From the NCBI GenBank assembly GCA_021799615.1, contig JAJZAC010000022.1, positions 1 through 33,184 of the forward strand: DNA of 33,184 bases. Direction: 5' to 3'. Under the pieces are notes generated by a model. That model was not told the origin of the DNA. It ran no database searches and was given only the letters and a program-made list of their open reading frames with translations. Within the stretch, counting starts at the first letter, position 1. Each line of letters opens with the position of its first letter. Source of the stretch: Actinomycetes bacterium. Its GTDB lineage: Bacteria; Actinomycetota; Acidimicrobiia; Acidimicrobiales; RAAP-2. A program made the translations under genes and the position numbers. Below, piece after piece: positions 8,891 to 16,173 of the stretch.

Positions 8891-9916
8891 TCACCAGGCC
8901 ACCCCCGTCACCGCCGACACCTGGTCGCCGCCGGCACCCTCGACCCGGACGTCCCGGAGCCCGAGGTGCTCGAGAGCGCGGGACCACTGCGCCGGTGCGA
9001 GCGGGCCGTTCCCGGTCACGAGCAGGGCCAGCCGCCCCCCGGGAGCCAGCGCCTCGGTCGCCCCCCGCACCAGCACGAGGGCGTCGGCCACCGCCACCCG
9101 CTCCACGCACCCGGCGAGGACCACGCCGGCCAGTGACCGGCGCCCGGCACCGGCCACCAGCTCCGCCCCGGTGGCCAGCCGCACCTCGCCACCGTCCACC
9201 GCGCACGCCGGTGCCGCCCGGTCCGCCCGTGGGTCGCCGGCCACCACCCGCCACCGGCCGGGGTCCAGGGCCGACACCAGCGCACGCAGCACGGTGCCGT
9301 CGCCGACGTCGGCGTGCACGACCTCTCCCCCGGCTTCGGGCAGGGTGAACCACGACGCGAGCGAGGCCGCCGCCGACGACAGGTCGGTGTCGGCGTCGGC
9401 ACCCGGCGGGACGGGGAACAGCTCGTCGACGATGCCGGTGCGACCCTCGAGTAGCTCGACGCGGGCGACGAGGGACGACACGACCCGGATCGTGTCGGCG
9501 GCCAGGTCCGCCACCCGGGCGTCCGTCCCGCCGACCATGGCCGTCAGCGCCGCCGCCACCTCGCCGATCACCGCCCGGCTGTCGGCGGCCACGAGGTCGG
9601 CGACGTCGGCCAGTGCGGCGTCGCGCCCGGAACGGCGCCGCTGACCGGACGGTCGCCCGGACGCCTCGTCGAGACCGGGCCACGGCCGGATGCGCACCAG
9701 GCCGGACGCCAGCTCCGGGTCGGCGGACGGGTTGAGTGCCGCGAGCATCCCGCGGACGTGGTCGAGAAGCCGCTCCGTCGCTGCCCGCGTCTCCGCCAGT
9801 CGGAGAAAGGCATCCTCGGTGATCCAGCGTGGCGAGCCGCGCGGCGACAGCCGCTCGAACCCGTCGGCCAGGAGGCGCTCGAGCGCGTCGTCGGACTGGT
9901 CGCCGGCCGACGTCAT
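8891..9916 (-). CDS. Degenerate methyltransferase-like protein
   Basis: A 341-residue protein with a helical N-terminal half (to about residue 165) and a C-terminal part that resembles a decayed class I methyltransferase. HADVGDGTV (201-209) sits where the paralogue at 12255-13331 has HAECGAGSL. Then come RVVAGDPRAD in place of AYGVDPSEP, LAGVVLAG in place of LAGIVMPA, and ALAPGGRLALLV in place of RLAVGGILVLHS. The glycine-rich SAM loop and the following acidic residue are altered, so SAM binding is doubtful. It may be a non-catalytic regulator, or an enzyme with a shifted substrate. The start could be GTG 9919 or ATG 9916, directly after the TGA of the upstream glycosyltransferase (TGAGTGATG). 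Confidence 0.65.
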   Translation of the reverse strand: MTSAGDQSDDALERLLADGFERLSPRGSPRWITEDAFLRLAETRAATERLLDHVRGMLAALNPSADPELASGLVRIRPWPGLDEASGRPSGQRRRSGRDAALADVADLVAADSRAVIGEVAAALTAMVGGTDARVADLAADTIRVVSSLVARVELLEGRTGIVDELFPVPPGADADTDLSSAAASLASWFTLPEAGGEVVHADVGDGTVLRALVSALDPGRWRVVAGDPRADRAAPACAVDGGEVRLATGAELVAGAGRRSLAGVVLAGCVERVAVADALVLVRGATEALAPGGRLALLVTGNGPLAPAQWSRALEHLGLRDVRVEGAGGDQVSAVTGVAW

Positions 9917-9919
9917 CAC

Positions 9920-11167
9920 TCAATCCTCCCGCACGTAGGGCGTGCCGGAGGTGATGACGGGCAACCGGTCGGTCCACAGCCGGGCCCGGGGCCCGCGGGC
10001 GACCACCTGGTCGAGGTACGACGCGTACCGCTCGATGAGGGCGGGCCACGCGTAGAACCGCTCGGTGTAGGCGCGCCCGGCGGCGGCCAGCGCCGCCGCC
10101 AGGTCCGGGGTTCCCGCCAGCCGCTCGACGACCGCTTCGAAGGTCCGGAACGAGTCGAACCACAGCCCGCCCCCCGAGCGGCGGCAGTGCTCCATGGTGG
10201 CCTCGCAGGCGGCGTTGACGACGACGGGAACGCCGGCCGTCCACGCCTCCAACACCACCAGCGAAAACGACTCGTAGGCCGACGACGACACCATGGCCGT
10301 GGCCCCGGCCAGAATGTCCCACTTGTCCGCCTCGCTCACCATCCCCGTCGAGACGATGTCCGGGTGGTCGACGGCCGGGCCCGAGAGCGGACCGACGAAG
10401 GCGAGCGCCAGGTCACCCGGGTGTCGGTCCTTGTAGCGGATGAAGTACTCGGCCAGCATCGTGCAGCCCTTGTGGGAATCGACGCGACCCAGGTAGCAGA
10501 GGTACGGGCGGCCCCCCAGCCCCAGCAGCTCCGAACCGGACCGACCGGTGCCGCTGGGGGGGTCGACGCCCAGTCCCAGCTCGATCTGGGGCCGGTTGCC
10601 CACGCCGAAGACCCGCTGGACGAGCCGGCGTTCGGCACGGGTGTGATAGACGAAGCCGTCCACGTCGCGGAACGTCCTCCGGAAGGACCGCAGGTAGAGG
10701 GCCATCTCGTCGTGGGCGGCCGGGTGCATCACCACGGGCACCGGCGATGCCGCCACCGCGTCGACCGTGGTGGCGAACAGGTACGGGTAGCAGGCGACCA
10801 CGTCGGCGTCGGTGGCCGCGACCGCGTCGACCAGGTCGGGGCACAGGGGGCCGTTGCGGGCGACCCACTCACGCGACTGGGCCATGGTGGCGGCTCCGGG
10901 TGCCACCCGGAGCTGCCCGTCGAGGGCGAAGTACTCCCGCATCCGCCTCGATGCCGTCGGGAACCGCCGCACCGACACGCCGGCCAGGTCGGACCGGCCG
11001 GCAGGCTCGACGTTCTCCCAGGTCAAATGGTCCTGCGCGCAGCTGGTCAGCACCTCCACCTGCCACCCCGGACGCGCGGCCATGCGCTCGGCCAGCATGC
11101 GGGCCGCCGTCTCGGCCCCGCCGACCACGGACGGGCCGTAGCGGGGCGTGACGAAGACCAGTTTCAC
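9920..11167 (-). CDS. Glycosyltransferase family 4 (type A, copy 2)
   Basis: A 415-residue GT4 enzyme, paralogous to 2403-3689. The N-terminal loop is FVTPRYGPSVVGGAETAAR. The linker carries HPAAHDEMALYL and the donor domain has YLGRVDSHKG, HPDIVSTGMVSEADKWDILA and the E-x7-E of YESFSLVVLEAW. Start is GTG 11167, whose GTGA overlaps the stop of the preceding type-B glycosyltransferase, so the two are translationally coupled. The same B-then-A order recurs at 4812-2403, suggesting the pair was duplicated as a unit. A longer open frame reaching 11785 is only upstream read-through within the neighbouring gene. Sugar and linkage are unknown. Confidence 0.88.
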   Translation of the reverse strand: MKLVFVTPRYGPSVVGGAETAARMLAERMAARPGWQVEVLTSCAQDHLTWENVEPAGRSDLAGVSVRRFPTASRRMREYFALDGQLRVAPGAATMAQSREWVARNGPLCPDLVDAVAATDADVVACYPYLFATTVDAVAASPVPVVMHPAAHDEMALYLRSFRRTFRDVDGFVYHTRAERRLVQRVFGVGNRPQIELGLGVDPPSGTGRSGSELLGLGGRPYLCYLGRVDSHKGCTMLAEYFIRYKDRHPGDLALAFVGPLSGPAVDHPDIVSTGMVSEADKWDILAGATAMVSSSAYESFSLVVLEAWTAGVPVVVNAACEATMEHCRRSGGGLWFDSFRTFEAVVERLAGTPDLAAALAAAGRAYTERFYAWPALIERYASYLDQVVARGPRARLWTDRLPVITSGTPYVRED

Positions 11168-12258
11168 GACGCCACCGGGGCGCCGGCCAGGGCGCCCAGG
11201 ACCTCGAGGAAGCGCTGCCGGGAACGCGCCGGATCGAACGACGCGAGGCGGCGCCGGCCAGCCGCCGCCAGCACGCCCCGCAGCCGGTCGTCCGTCGCCA
11301 CCCGGTGCGCGGCGGTCGCCACCGTCGCCGGCCTGCTCGAGCCCAGGAGCACGGCGGCGTCGCCGGCGGTCTCGGGCACGGCGCCGGCGGCCAGCGCCAC
11401 GATCGGCAGGTCGAAGCGCATCGCTTCGACGAGGGGAATGCAGAAGCCCTCGTGCTCGGAGACGCACACGAAGACGTCGGCAGCGCGGAACCAGGCGGCG
11501 AGCTCGGCCGGGGAGAGGTGCTCGCCGCGGCGCACGGCGCCGGCCAGGCCGAGCTCGTCCACGAACCCGTCGAGGGCCTGCGCGTAGGCCCCGGTGACGG
11601 CGGGGCCCACCAGGTGGAGGCGGGTGTCCGGGTCGAACCACCGCCTGGCCAGCCACAACGCCTCCACCAGGACATGCTGGGCCTTGTTCGGTGACAGGCG
11701 GCCGACGAACAGCCACACCGGCCCGGACGCGGCACGGGACGCCGCCAGCTCGGCAAGTGCCGCCGGATCCGGGTCCTCGGCCCACCCGTCCACGTCGACG
11801 ACGATCGGGACCACCTCCGTGCGGCGACAGCCGAGCTCGGCCAGCTCGGCTGCGTTGTAGGCCGAATCGGCGATGCCGAGCACGGCACGGGGTGCCAGTG
11901 CCGCGAGCTGCTCACGGGCACGCCCGACCCGGGCCGCCGTCTCGTCCTCCCATCCGGCGTAGAAGTGTCCCGGGGTGATGTTGTGGTAGTCGAGGACCAG
12001 GGGCTCACGGCGCGACAGCAGGAACTCCGACACCGGCGAGGCTGTTCCCACCTGGTAGAGGAGCACGTCGTCGGGCCCGGCGTACGACGGGTAGTCCGTG
12101 TAGTGGATCGCCTCGTCGCAGATCTCGTCGTGCGCCGCCTCGGCGAAGATACGCGACTCCCAGCCGGCGGCGACGAAGGCGTCGCGCAAGGCCCGGGTGT
12201 GGTCGCCGGTCGCATCCCTTGGAAGCAGCGCCGGCACGAACTGGTGGACCGCCGTCAC
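11164..12258 (-). CDS. Glycosyltransferase family 4 (type B, copy 3)
   Basis: A 364-residue GT4 glycosyltransferase. The N-terminal half contains AVHQFVPALLPRDATGDH and VLDYHNITPGHFYAGW. The C-terminal half has VGRLSPNK (185-192), and SEHEGFCIPLVEAM with the E270-x7-E278 motif. The GTG start at 12258 overlaps the methyltransferase TGA (GTGA), and its own stop overlaps the next gene the same way, so three genes (methyltransferase, type B, type A) form a coupled block. It is most like the copies at 7753-8856 and 3718-4812. It is predicted to act at the cytoplasmic face of the membrane on a growing lipid-linked glycan. Confidence 0.88.
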   Translation of the reverse strand: MTAVHQFVPALLPRDATGDHTRALRDAFVAAGWESRIFAEAAHDEICDEAIHYTDYPSYAGPDDVLLYQVGTASPVSEFLLSRREPLVLDYHNITPGHFYAGWEDETAARVGRAREQLAALAPRAVLGIADSAYNAAELAELGCRRTEVVPIVVDVDGWAEDPDPAALAELAASRAASGPVWLFVGRLSPNKAQHVLVEALWLARRWFDPDTRLHLVGPAVTGAYAQALDGFVDELGLAGAVRRGEHLSPAELAAWFRAADVFVCVSEHEGFCIPLVEAMRFDLPIVALAAGAVPETAGDAAVLLGSSRPATVATAAHRVATDDRLRGVLAAAGRRRLASFDPARSRQRFLEVLGALAGAPVAS

Positions 12259-13331
12259 CGCTCCCGCGTGGCCACGACGAGGTATTCGTCCGGACCGAGC
12301 AGGGCCTGTTCGACGAGGTCGATGGCGGCGTTGACGGACGCCGCACCGGGGAGTGCCCCGTCCATGCGGTCGAGCCCCGCACTGCCGCCGCCCGTGCGGG
12401 TCGAGGTGACGGCCAGGCCGTGCTCGGCGAGGAGGTGGGCCCACGTCTCGGCGTGGAGCGGGCGCCCGGGGGCGAGGTCGGCGAGGAGCGTGGGGGCCCG
12501 GCGCACCCATCCGGCCGGTGTGGACGAATGGAGGACGAGGATCCCGCCGACGGCCAGGCGGGACGCGGCCAGCGCCACCAGCCGGGCACGCTCGGTCGGA
12601 TCGCACCACTGGAGCGACGCGGGCATGACGATGCCGGCGAGCCCCTCGGTCGGGACCACGTCCAGGTGGTCGGCGGCACCTTCGGCACGGACGTCCAGGC
12701 CGGCCGCCGCCGCCGTTTCGACCGCCGGCTCCGACGGATCGACACCGTAGGCGTCGATCCCGGCGGCGAGCATGGCCGCCACCAGCGATCCGGCACCGCA
12801 CTCGGCGTGGAGCACCCGCCCGGTCGCCGGGCCGAGCGCCTCGACGGCGGTGGGCGCCCACCACGCGCCGCCGTCGTCGGCGACCGGCACGGCGGCGGCC
12901 GGCACGGGCGGCGGCCGGAGGGCGGCCACCTCGGACTCGAGCTCCTCCAGGCGGTCGACCAGCTGATGGGCCAGGCGGGAGACGGCCCAGGCGAAGCGGA
13001 CGATCTGGTGGACGACGAAGTCGACGTAGAACCGGGTGAGGCTCCGCACGGTCCGTTTGACGAGACGACCGGCCCGCTTGTTCGACTCGACGGGGACGGC
13101 GATGTCGACGTAGGCCGACCCGTCGACGAGGGAGAGCGACTCCCGCAGGCGCGTCTGCCCCTGGGCGCCGACCGGCGAGAACTCGAGGAACAACTCGTCC
13201 AGCTCGCGCTCGAGCCCGGCCGGCAGGTCCCCCGACGCCCGCCGGCGGGCCACTTCGGCGTCGATCTCGGCCATGACCTGCTGGAGGTAGTCCGACGGGT
13301 CCGCGGAGGTGGCGCCACTCAGTTCCGGCAT
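12255..13331 (-). CDS. Class I SAM-dependent methyltransferase, first gene of the polysaccharide operon
   Basis: A 358-residue protein. Residues 1-145 are helical and charged (RELDELFLEFSPVG, FVVHQIVRFAWAVSRLAHQL, then a coiled-coil-like LEELESEVAALRP). Residues 165-358 are a Rossmann methyltransferase: motif I VLHAECGAGS (173-182), the acidic end of strand 2 in YGVDPSEP, then IVMPASLQWCD and LAVGGILVLHSSTPAGW. In glycan operons such enzymes usually methylate a sugar, either as decoration or as a chain-terminating cap that a Wzt C-terminal domain can recognise. Because a Wzt with that domain is in this operon, a capping role is attractive but inferred. ATG 13331 lies 7 bases after a TATAGT box, so the message is probably leaderless. 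Confidence 0.8.
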   Translation of the reverse strand: MPELSGATSADPSDYLQQVMAEIDAEVARRRASGDLPAGLERELDELFLEFSPVGAQGQTRLRESLSLVDGSAYVDIAVPVESNKRAGRLVKRTVRSLTRFYVDFVVHQIVRFAWAVSRLAHQLVDRLEELESEVAALRPPPVPAAAVPVADDGGAWWAPTAVEALGPATGRVLHAECGAGSLVAAMLAAGIDAYGVDPSEPAVETAAAAGLDVRAEGAADHLDVVPTEGLAGIVMPASLQWCDPTERARLVALAASRLAVGGILVLHSSTPAGWVRRAPTLLADLAPGRPLHAETWAHLLAEHGLAVTSTRTGGGSAGLDRMDGALPGAASVNAAIDLVEQALLGPDEYLVVATRER

Positions 13332-13338
13332 GGCGGTG

Positions 13339-13344
13339 ACTATA
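13339..13344 (-). promoter_or_regulatory. -10 box (TATAGT) of the polysaccharide operon, probably leaderless
   Basis: On the minus strand TATAGT ends 7 bases before the ATG at 13331. Transcription would therefore start at or next to the start codon, a common arrangement in actinobacteria. No good TTGACA-like -35 is visible upstream. It is the only AT-rich hexamer in this intergenic region. Confidence 0.5.
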
Positions 13345-13417
13345 CCCACGGCCCCCGCCCGGCCCGGGACCGGTCGGCACCGCCGGCGGCACACCACGGA
13401 CCCGCGCCGCCCGGGCC

Positions 13418-13423
13418 TAGGCT
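13418..13423 (+). promoter_or_regulatory. Possible -10 box (TAGGCT) of tRNA-Leu
   Basis: TAGGCT ends 9 bases before the first base of the tRNA, the right distance for a start site 2-3 bases upstream of the mature 5' end. No clear -35 is seen. It is divergent from the TATAGT box of the polysaccharide operon, about 75 bases away. Confidence 0.4.
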
Positions 13424-13432
13424 GGCGTCCTC

Positions 13433-13514
13433 GCGGACGTGGCGGAACTGGCAGACGCGCCGGGTTTAGGTCCCGGTCCCTTCGGGGGTGGAGGTTCGAG
13501 TCCTCTCGTCCGCA
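13433..13514 (+). tRNA. tRNA-Leu (anticodon UAG)
   Basis: The acceptor stem GCGGACG (13433-13439) pairs with CGTCCGC (13507-13513), with discriminator A at 13514. The anticodon stem CCGGG/CCCGG (13460-13464 and 13472-13476) encloses the loop TTTAGGT with anticodon TAG at 13467-13469, reading CUN leucine codons. A long variable arm (GGTCCCTTCGGGGG region) marks a class II tRNA, and the T arm contains GGTTCGAGTCC. CCA is not encoded. Length 82 bases. Confidence 0.97.
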
Positions 13515-13741
13515 CGGTGCGCCGTCTCCCGTCGGCACGGCAGGGTCGGCGCGGGCACACCCGTCCGCATGGCACCGCCGGCGGGCCCGGTGCCTTGACG
13601 GCGCAGTCGGCGGCGCAGTTGGCGGCGGTGCACGGTTTTCGGCCATGCTCTCCGGGTCCGACAGCCCGGTCGCACCCGGCCGGCGGAGCTCCGTCCCCGC
13701 TCCCGGGACGGGGCGCACACTCCAGTCCACAGGAGGGAACC

Positions 13742-14644
13742 ATGGGTCTGCTCGACGGCAAGGTGGCGGTGGTCACTGGCGCGGGGCGCGGCATCGGCCG
13801 GGCCGAGGCGCTCCTGCTGGCTGCCGAAGGGGCCAGGGTCGTCGTGAACGACGTCGGCGCGTCGCTGGCCGGGCGGGGCGGGGACAAGCACCCGGCCGAG
13901 GAGGTCGTCGACCTCATCAAGGCCGGGGGCAGCGACGCCGTGGTCAACGCCTCGGACGTCAGCTCGTGGTCGGGGGCGAAAGATCTCGTCGACCAGGCGA
14001 TCGACACGTTCGGCTCGCTCGACGTGCTCGTCAACAACGCCGGCATCCTGCGCGACAAGATGAGCTTCAACATGGAGGAGTCCGACTGGGACGACGTGAT
14101 CCGCGTCCACCTGAAGGGCCACTTCGCCCCCTCCCACCATGCCGCCGTCTACTGGCGGGGCCGGGCCAAGGCCGGCGAGGAGGTCCACGGCCGCATCGTC
14201 AACACCTCGTCCGAGGCGGGGCTGTTCGGCAACGCCGGTCAAGCCAACTACTCCGCCGCCAAAGCCGGGATCGCCTCGATGACCTGGGTGCTCGCCCGCG
14301 AGCTGGAGCGCTACGGCGTCACGGTGAATTCGATCTCGCCCCGGGCCCGGACCCGCATGACCGAGACGCTCTTCGGCGAGATGGCCGCCGCCGGCGAGGG
14401 GTTCGACCAGTGGGACCCCGCCAACGTGGCCCAGCTGGTCGGGTTCCTCGCCTCCGACGAGGCCGCCGACGTCACCGGCCAGAACTTCATCGTCTTCGGC
14501 GGGAACATCTGGGCCACCGGCGGTTTCCACCCGGTCGGCGAGCTCCACCGCGACTCGATGTGGACGCCGGCGGAGATCGCCGCGGCCAAGAGCGAGCTGT
14601 TCGCAGGGATCTCGTCCGGCATCCCCCCCTTCAGCTTCTTCTGA
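13742..14644 (+). CDS. SDR-family dehydrogenase (MFE-2-like 3-hydroxyacyl-CoA dehydrogenase type)
   Basis: A 300-residue short-chain dehydrogenase. The cofactor loop is TGAGRGIG (12-19), followed by Asp37 at the end of strand 2, which favours NAD over NADP. Then NNAG (98-101), the catalytic Ser at 156/157 in NTSSEAG, Tyr170 and Lys174 in NYSAAK. The segments ILRDKMSFNM, HLKGHF and YWRGRAKAG are typical of the group resembling the dehydrogenase unit of peroxisomal multifunctional enzyme type 2, so oxidation of a 3-hydroxyacyl-CoA is likely. The substrate is not certain. AGGAGGG at 13731-13737 is a strong ribosome site 4 bases before the ATG. It stands alone on the plus strand, near the MaoC and crotonase genes of the next operon. 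Confidence 0.87.
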   Translation: MGLLDGKVAVVTGAGRGIGRAEALLLAAEGARVVVNDVGASLAGRGGDKHPAEEVVDLIKAGGSDAVVNASDVSSWSGAKDLVDQAIDTFGSLDVLVNNAGILRDKMSFNMEESDWDDVIRVHLKGHFAPSHHAAVYWRGRAKAGEEVHGRIVNTSSEAGLFGNAGQANYSAAKAGIASMTWVLARELERYGVTVNSISPRARTRMTETLFGEMAAAGEGFDQWDPANVAQLVGFLASDEAADVTGQNFIVFGGNIWATGGFHPVGELHRDSMWTPAEIAAAKSELFAGISSGIPPFSFF

Positions 14645-14683
14645 TCGGTCGGCGCCGCTCCCGCCCGCCCGGCCGGTCCGCCC

Positions 14684-14705
14684 GGGCCCCGGTCAACCGG
14701 GTCCC
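14684..14705. terminator. Possible bidirectional terminator hairpin between SDR gene and livF
   Basis: GGGCCCCGG (14684-14692) pairs with CCGGGTCCC (14697-14705) apart from one G-T mismatch or wobble. The loop TCAA contains the livF stop codon. It lies between convergent genes. There is no U-tract on either side, so termination is only a possibility. Confidence 0.35.
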
Positions 14706-15418
14706 GGACCGAGGACCAGCTCGTCGAGCTTCGGCGCCAGCTCGGCGGGCGGGCCGTCGGCGACGACCCGGCCCTTGCGGAGGACCACGACCCGATCGGC
14801 CAGACGGAGTGCGCGGTCGACGTGCTGTTCGACGAGCAGCAGTGCGCATCCCTCGTCCCGTACGCGGTCGAGGGCGGCGTAGACCTGTTCCACGACGACC
14901 GGGGCCAGCCCGAACGAGAGCTCGTCGACCACCAGCAGCTTCGGGGGAGAACCCAGGGCCCGCGCCAACGCCAGCATGCGCTGCTCGCCGCCCGACAGGG
15001 TGCCCGCCGACTGGCCCCGGCGTTCCCCCAACCGGGGGAACGCGGCGAACGAGCGCTCCAACGCCGCCCCCACCCCGGCCCGTCCCAGGGTGGCACGGAA
15101 CGTCAGTACCAGGTTCTCCTCGACGGTCAGCGACGAGAAGACCGACCGACCCTCGGTCACGTGGGTCACCCCCCGCCGTGCGATCTCCCAGGCATGCCGG
15201 CCGGTGACGTCGGTGCCACCGATCCGGACCCGCCCGGCGCCGGCGGGGACCAGCCCGGTGACCACCCGGGCCACCGTCGACTTCCCGGCGCCGTTCGCCC
15301 CCACCAGCGCGACGGCCGCGCCGGGATCGACCGAGAAGGAGACGTCGAAGAGGGCGCGCAGGTGGCCGTAGGAGGCGCTCAGACCATCCACGTCGAGCGC
15401 CGGCGCACCGGCCGTCAC
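14693..15418 (-). CDS. livF: Branched-chain amino acid-type ABC transporter ATPase LivF
   Basis: A 241-residue ATPase subunit of the high-affinity Liv/HAAT uptake family. Walker A GANGAGKST (40-48), Q-loop region HVTEGRSVFSSLTVEENL, signature LSGGEQR (141-147), Walker B LLVVDE (161-166) followed by LSFGLAP, and the H-loop in LLVEQHV. TEGRxVFxxLTVxENL and LSxGLAP are LivF hallmarks. The GTG start at 15418 overlaps the livG stop (GTGA). It is the last gene of a Liv set that also includes the fused permease and a binding protein. The transported solute may be an amino acid, but nearby acyl-CoA genes point to an organic acid or amide as well. Confidence 0.93.
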   Translation of the reverse strand: MTAGAPALDVDGLSASYGHLRALFDVSFSVDPGAAVALVGANGAGKSTVARVVTGLVPAGAGRVRIGGTDVTGRHAWEIARRGVTHVTEGRSVFSSLTVEENLVLTFRATLGRAGVGAALERSFAAFPRLGERRGQSAGTLSGGEQRMLALARALGSPPKLLVVDELSFGLAPVVVEQVYAALDRVRDEGCALLLVEQHVDRALRLADRVVVLRKGRVVADGPPAELAPKLDELVLGPGPG

Positions 15419-16173
15419 TGCCCGCCTCCCAGATAGGCGCGCCGCACCCGCTCGTCATCCAGCACGTCGCGCACGGCGCCGACCGCCAGGAGCTGGCCGA
15501 AGTCGAGCACGTACAGGCGCTCCACGACCGCCTCGACCAGCTGGAGGTCGTGCTCGACCAGCACGACGGCGGTCCCCGACCGGTGCCGCAGCTCCGACAG
15601 GATCACCCCGAGGCGCGTGGTCTCGGCCGCGTCGAGCCCCGACGACGGCTCGTCCAGCATCAGCAGGCGGGGCTCGCCCATCATCGCCCGTCCGAGCTCG
15701 ACCAGCCTGGCGTGCCCCAGGCTGAGCCCCTCCACCGGCCGGTCGGCCAGCTCCGTCAGGCCAAGGAGGGCCATCGTGGCATCCACCCGCTCGAGCTCCT
15801 CCACGCGGGGCTCGCTCCGCTCGACCAGATCCCGCAGGAAGGGGATCCCTCCCCTCCTGGCCTGCTCGGCCACCAGCAGGTGCTCGGCCACCGTCATCCC
15901 GTCGAACAGGGCCAGGCGCTGGAAGGTCCGCCCGATCCCGAGGCGGCTCCGACGCCAGGTGGGCAACCGGTCGATGCGGCGGCCGTCGAGCTCGACGGAG
16001 CCGGCGTCGGGCTCGGTCAGCCCCAGCAGGCAGTTGAACAGGGTGGTCTTGCCCGCCCCGTTCGGTCCGGCGATGCCGACCGCCTCGCCGGCGGCGACGT
16101 CCAGATCGAGCTGCCGCAGGGCGTCGATACCGCCGAACGACTTCGAGATGCCCCGGGCGGACAGCAGGCTCAC
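15415..16173 (-). CDS. livG: Branched-chain amino acid-type ABC transporter ATPase LivG
   Basis: A 252-residue ATPase subunit pairing with LivF. Walker A GPNGAGKTT (36-44), then the LivG-type GIGRTFQRLALFDGMTVAEHL, Walker B RLLMLDEPSSGLD and the H-loop VLVEHDLQLV. The signature reads LSLGHARLVELGRAM, whereas LivG proteins usually have an LSxGxQR form, so the Gln-Arg pair is altered. The C-terminus ends in VRRAYLGGG as is normal. GTG 16173 overlaps the permease stop by GTGA and is where homology begins. An in-frame upstream ATG at 16272 would lie well inside the permease gene. Confidence 0.93.
   Translation of the reverse strand: MSLLSARGISKSFGGIDALRQLDLDVAAGEAVGIAGPNGAGKTTLFNCLLGLTEPDAGSVELDGRRIDRLPTWRRSRLGIGRTFQRLALFDGMTVAEHLLVAEQARRGGIPFLRDLVERSEPRVEELERVDATMALLGLTELADRPVEGLSLGHARLVELGRAMMGEPRLLMLDEPSSGLDAAETTRLGVILSELRHRSGTAVVLVEHDLQLVEAVVERLYVLDFGQLLAVGAVRDVLDDERVRRAYLGGGQ

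Noticed and set aside
9758-11587. 609-residue plus-strand open frame opposite two glycosyltransferases
   Set aside because: Low-complexity antisense frame. The minus frames carry GT4 motifs and coupled start-stop overlaps.
13595-13600. TTGACG as a -35 box for the SDR gene
   Set aside because: No TANNNT-type -10 lies 16-19 bases downstream, so it is probably chance.
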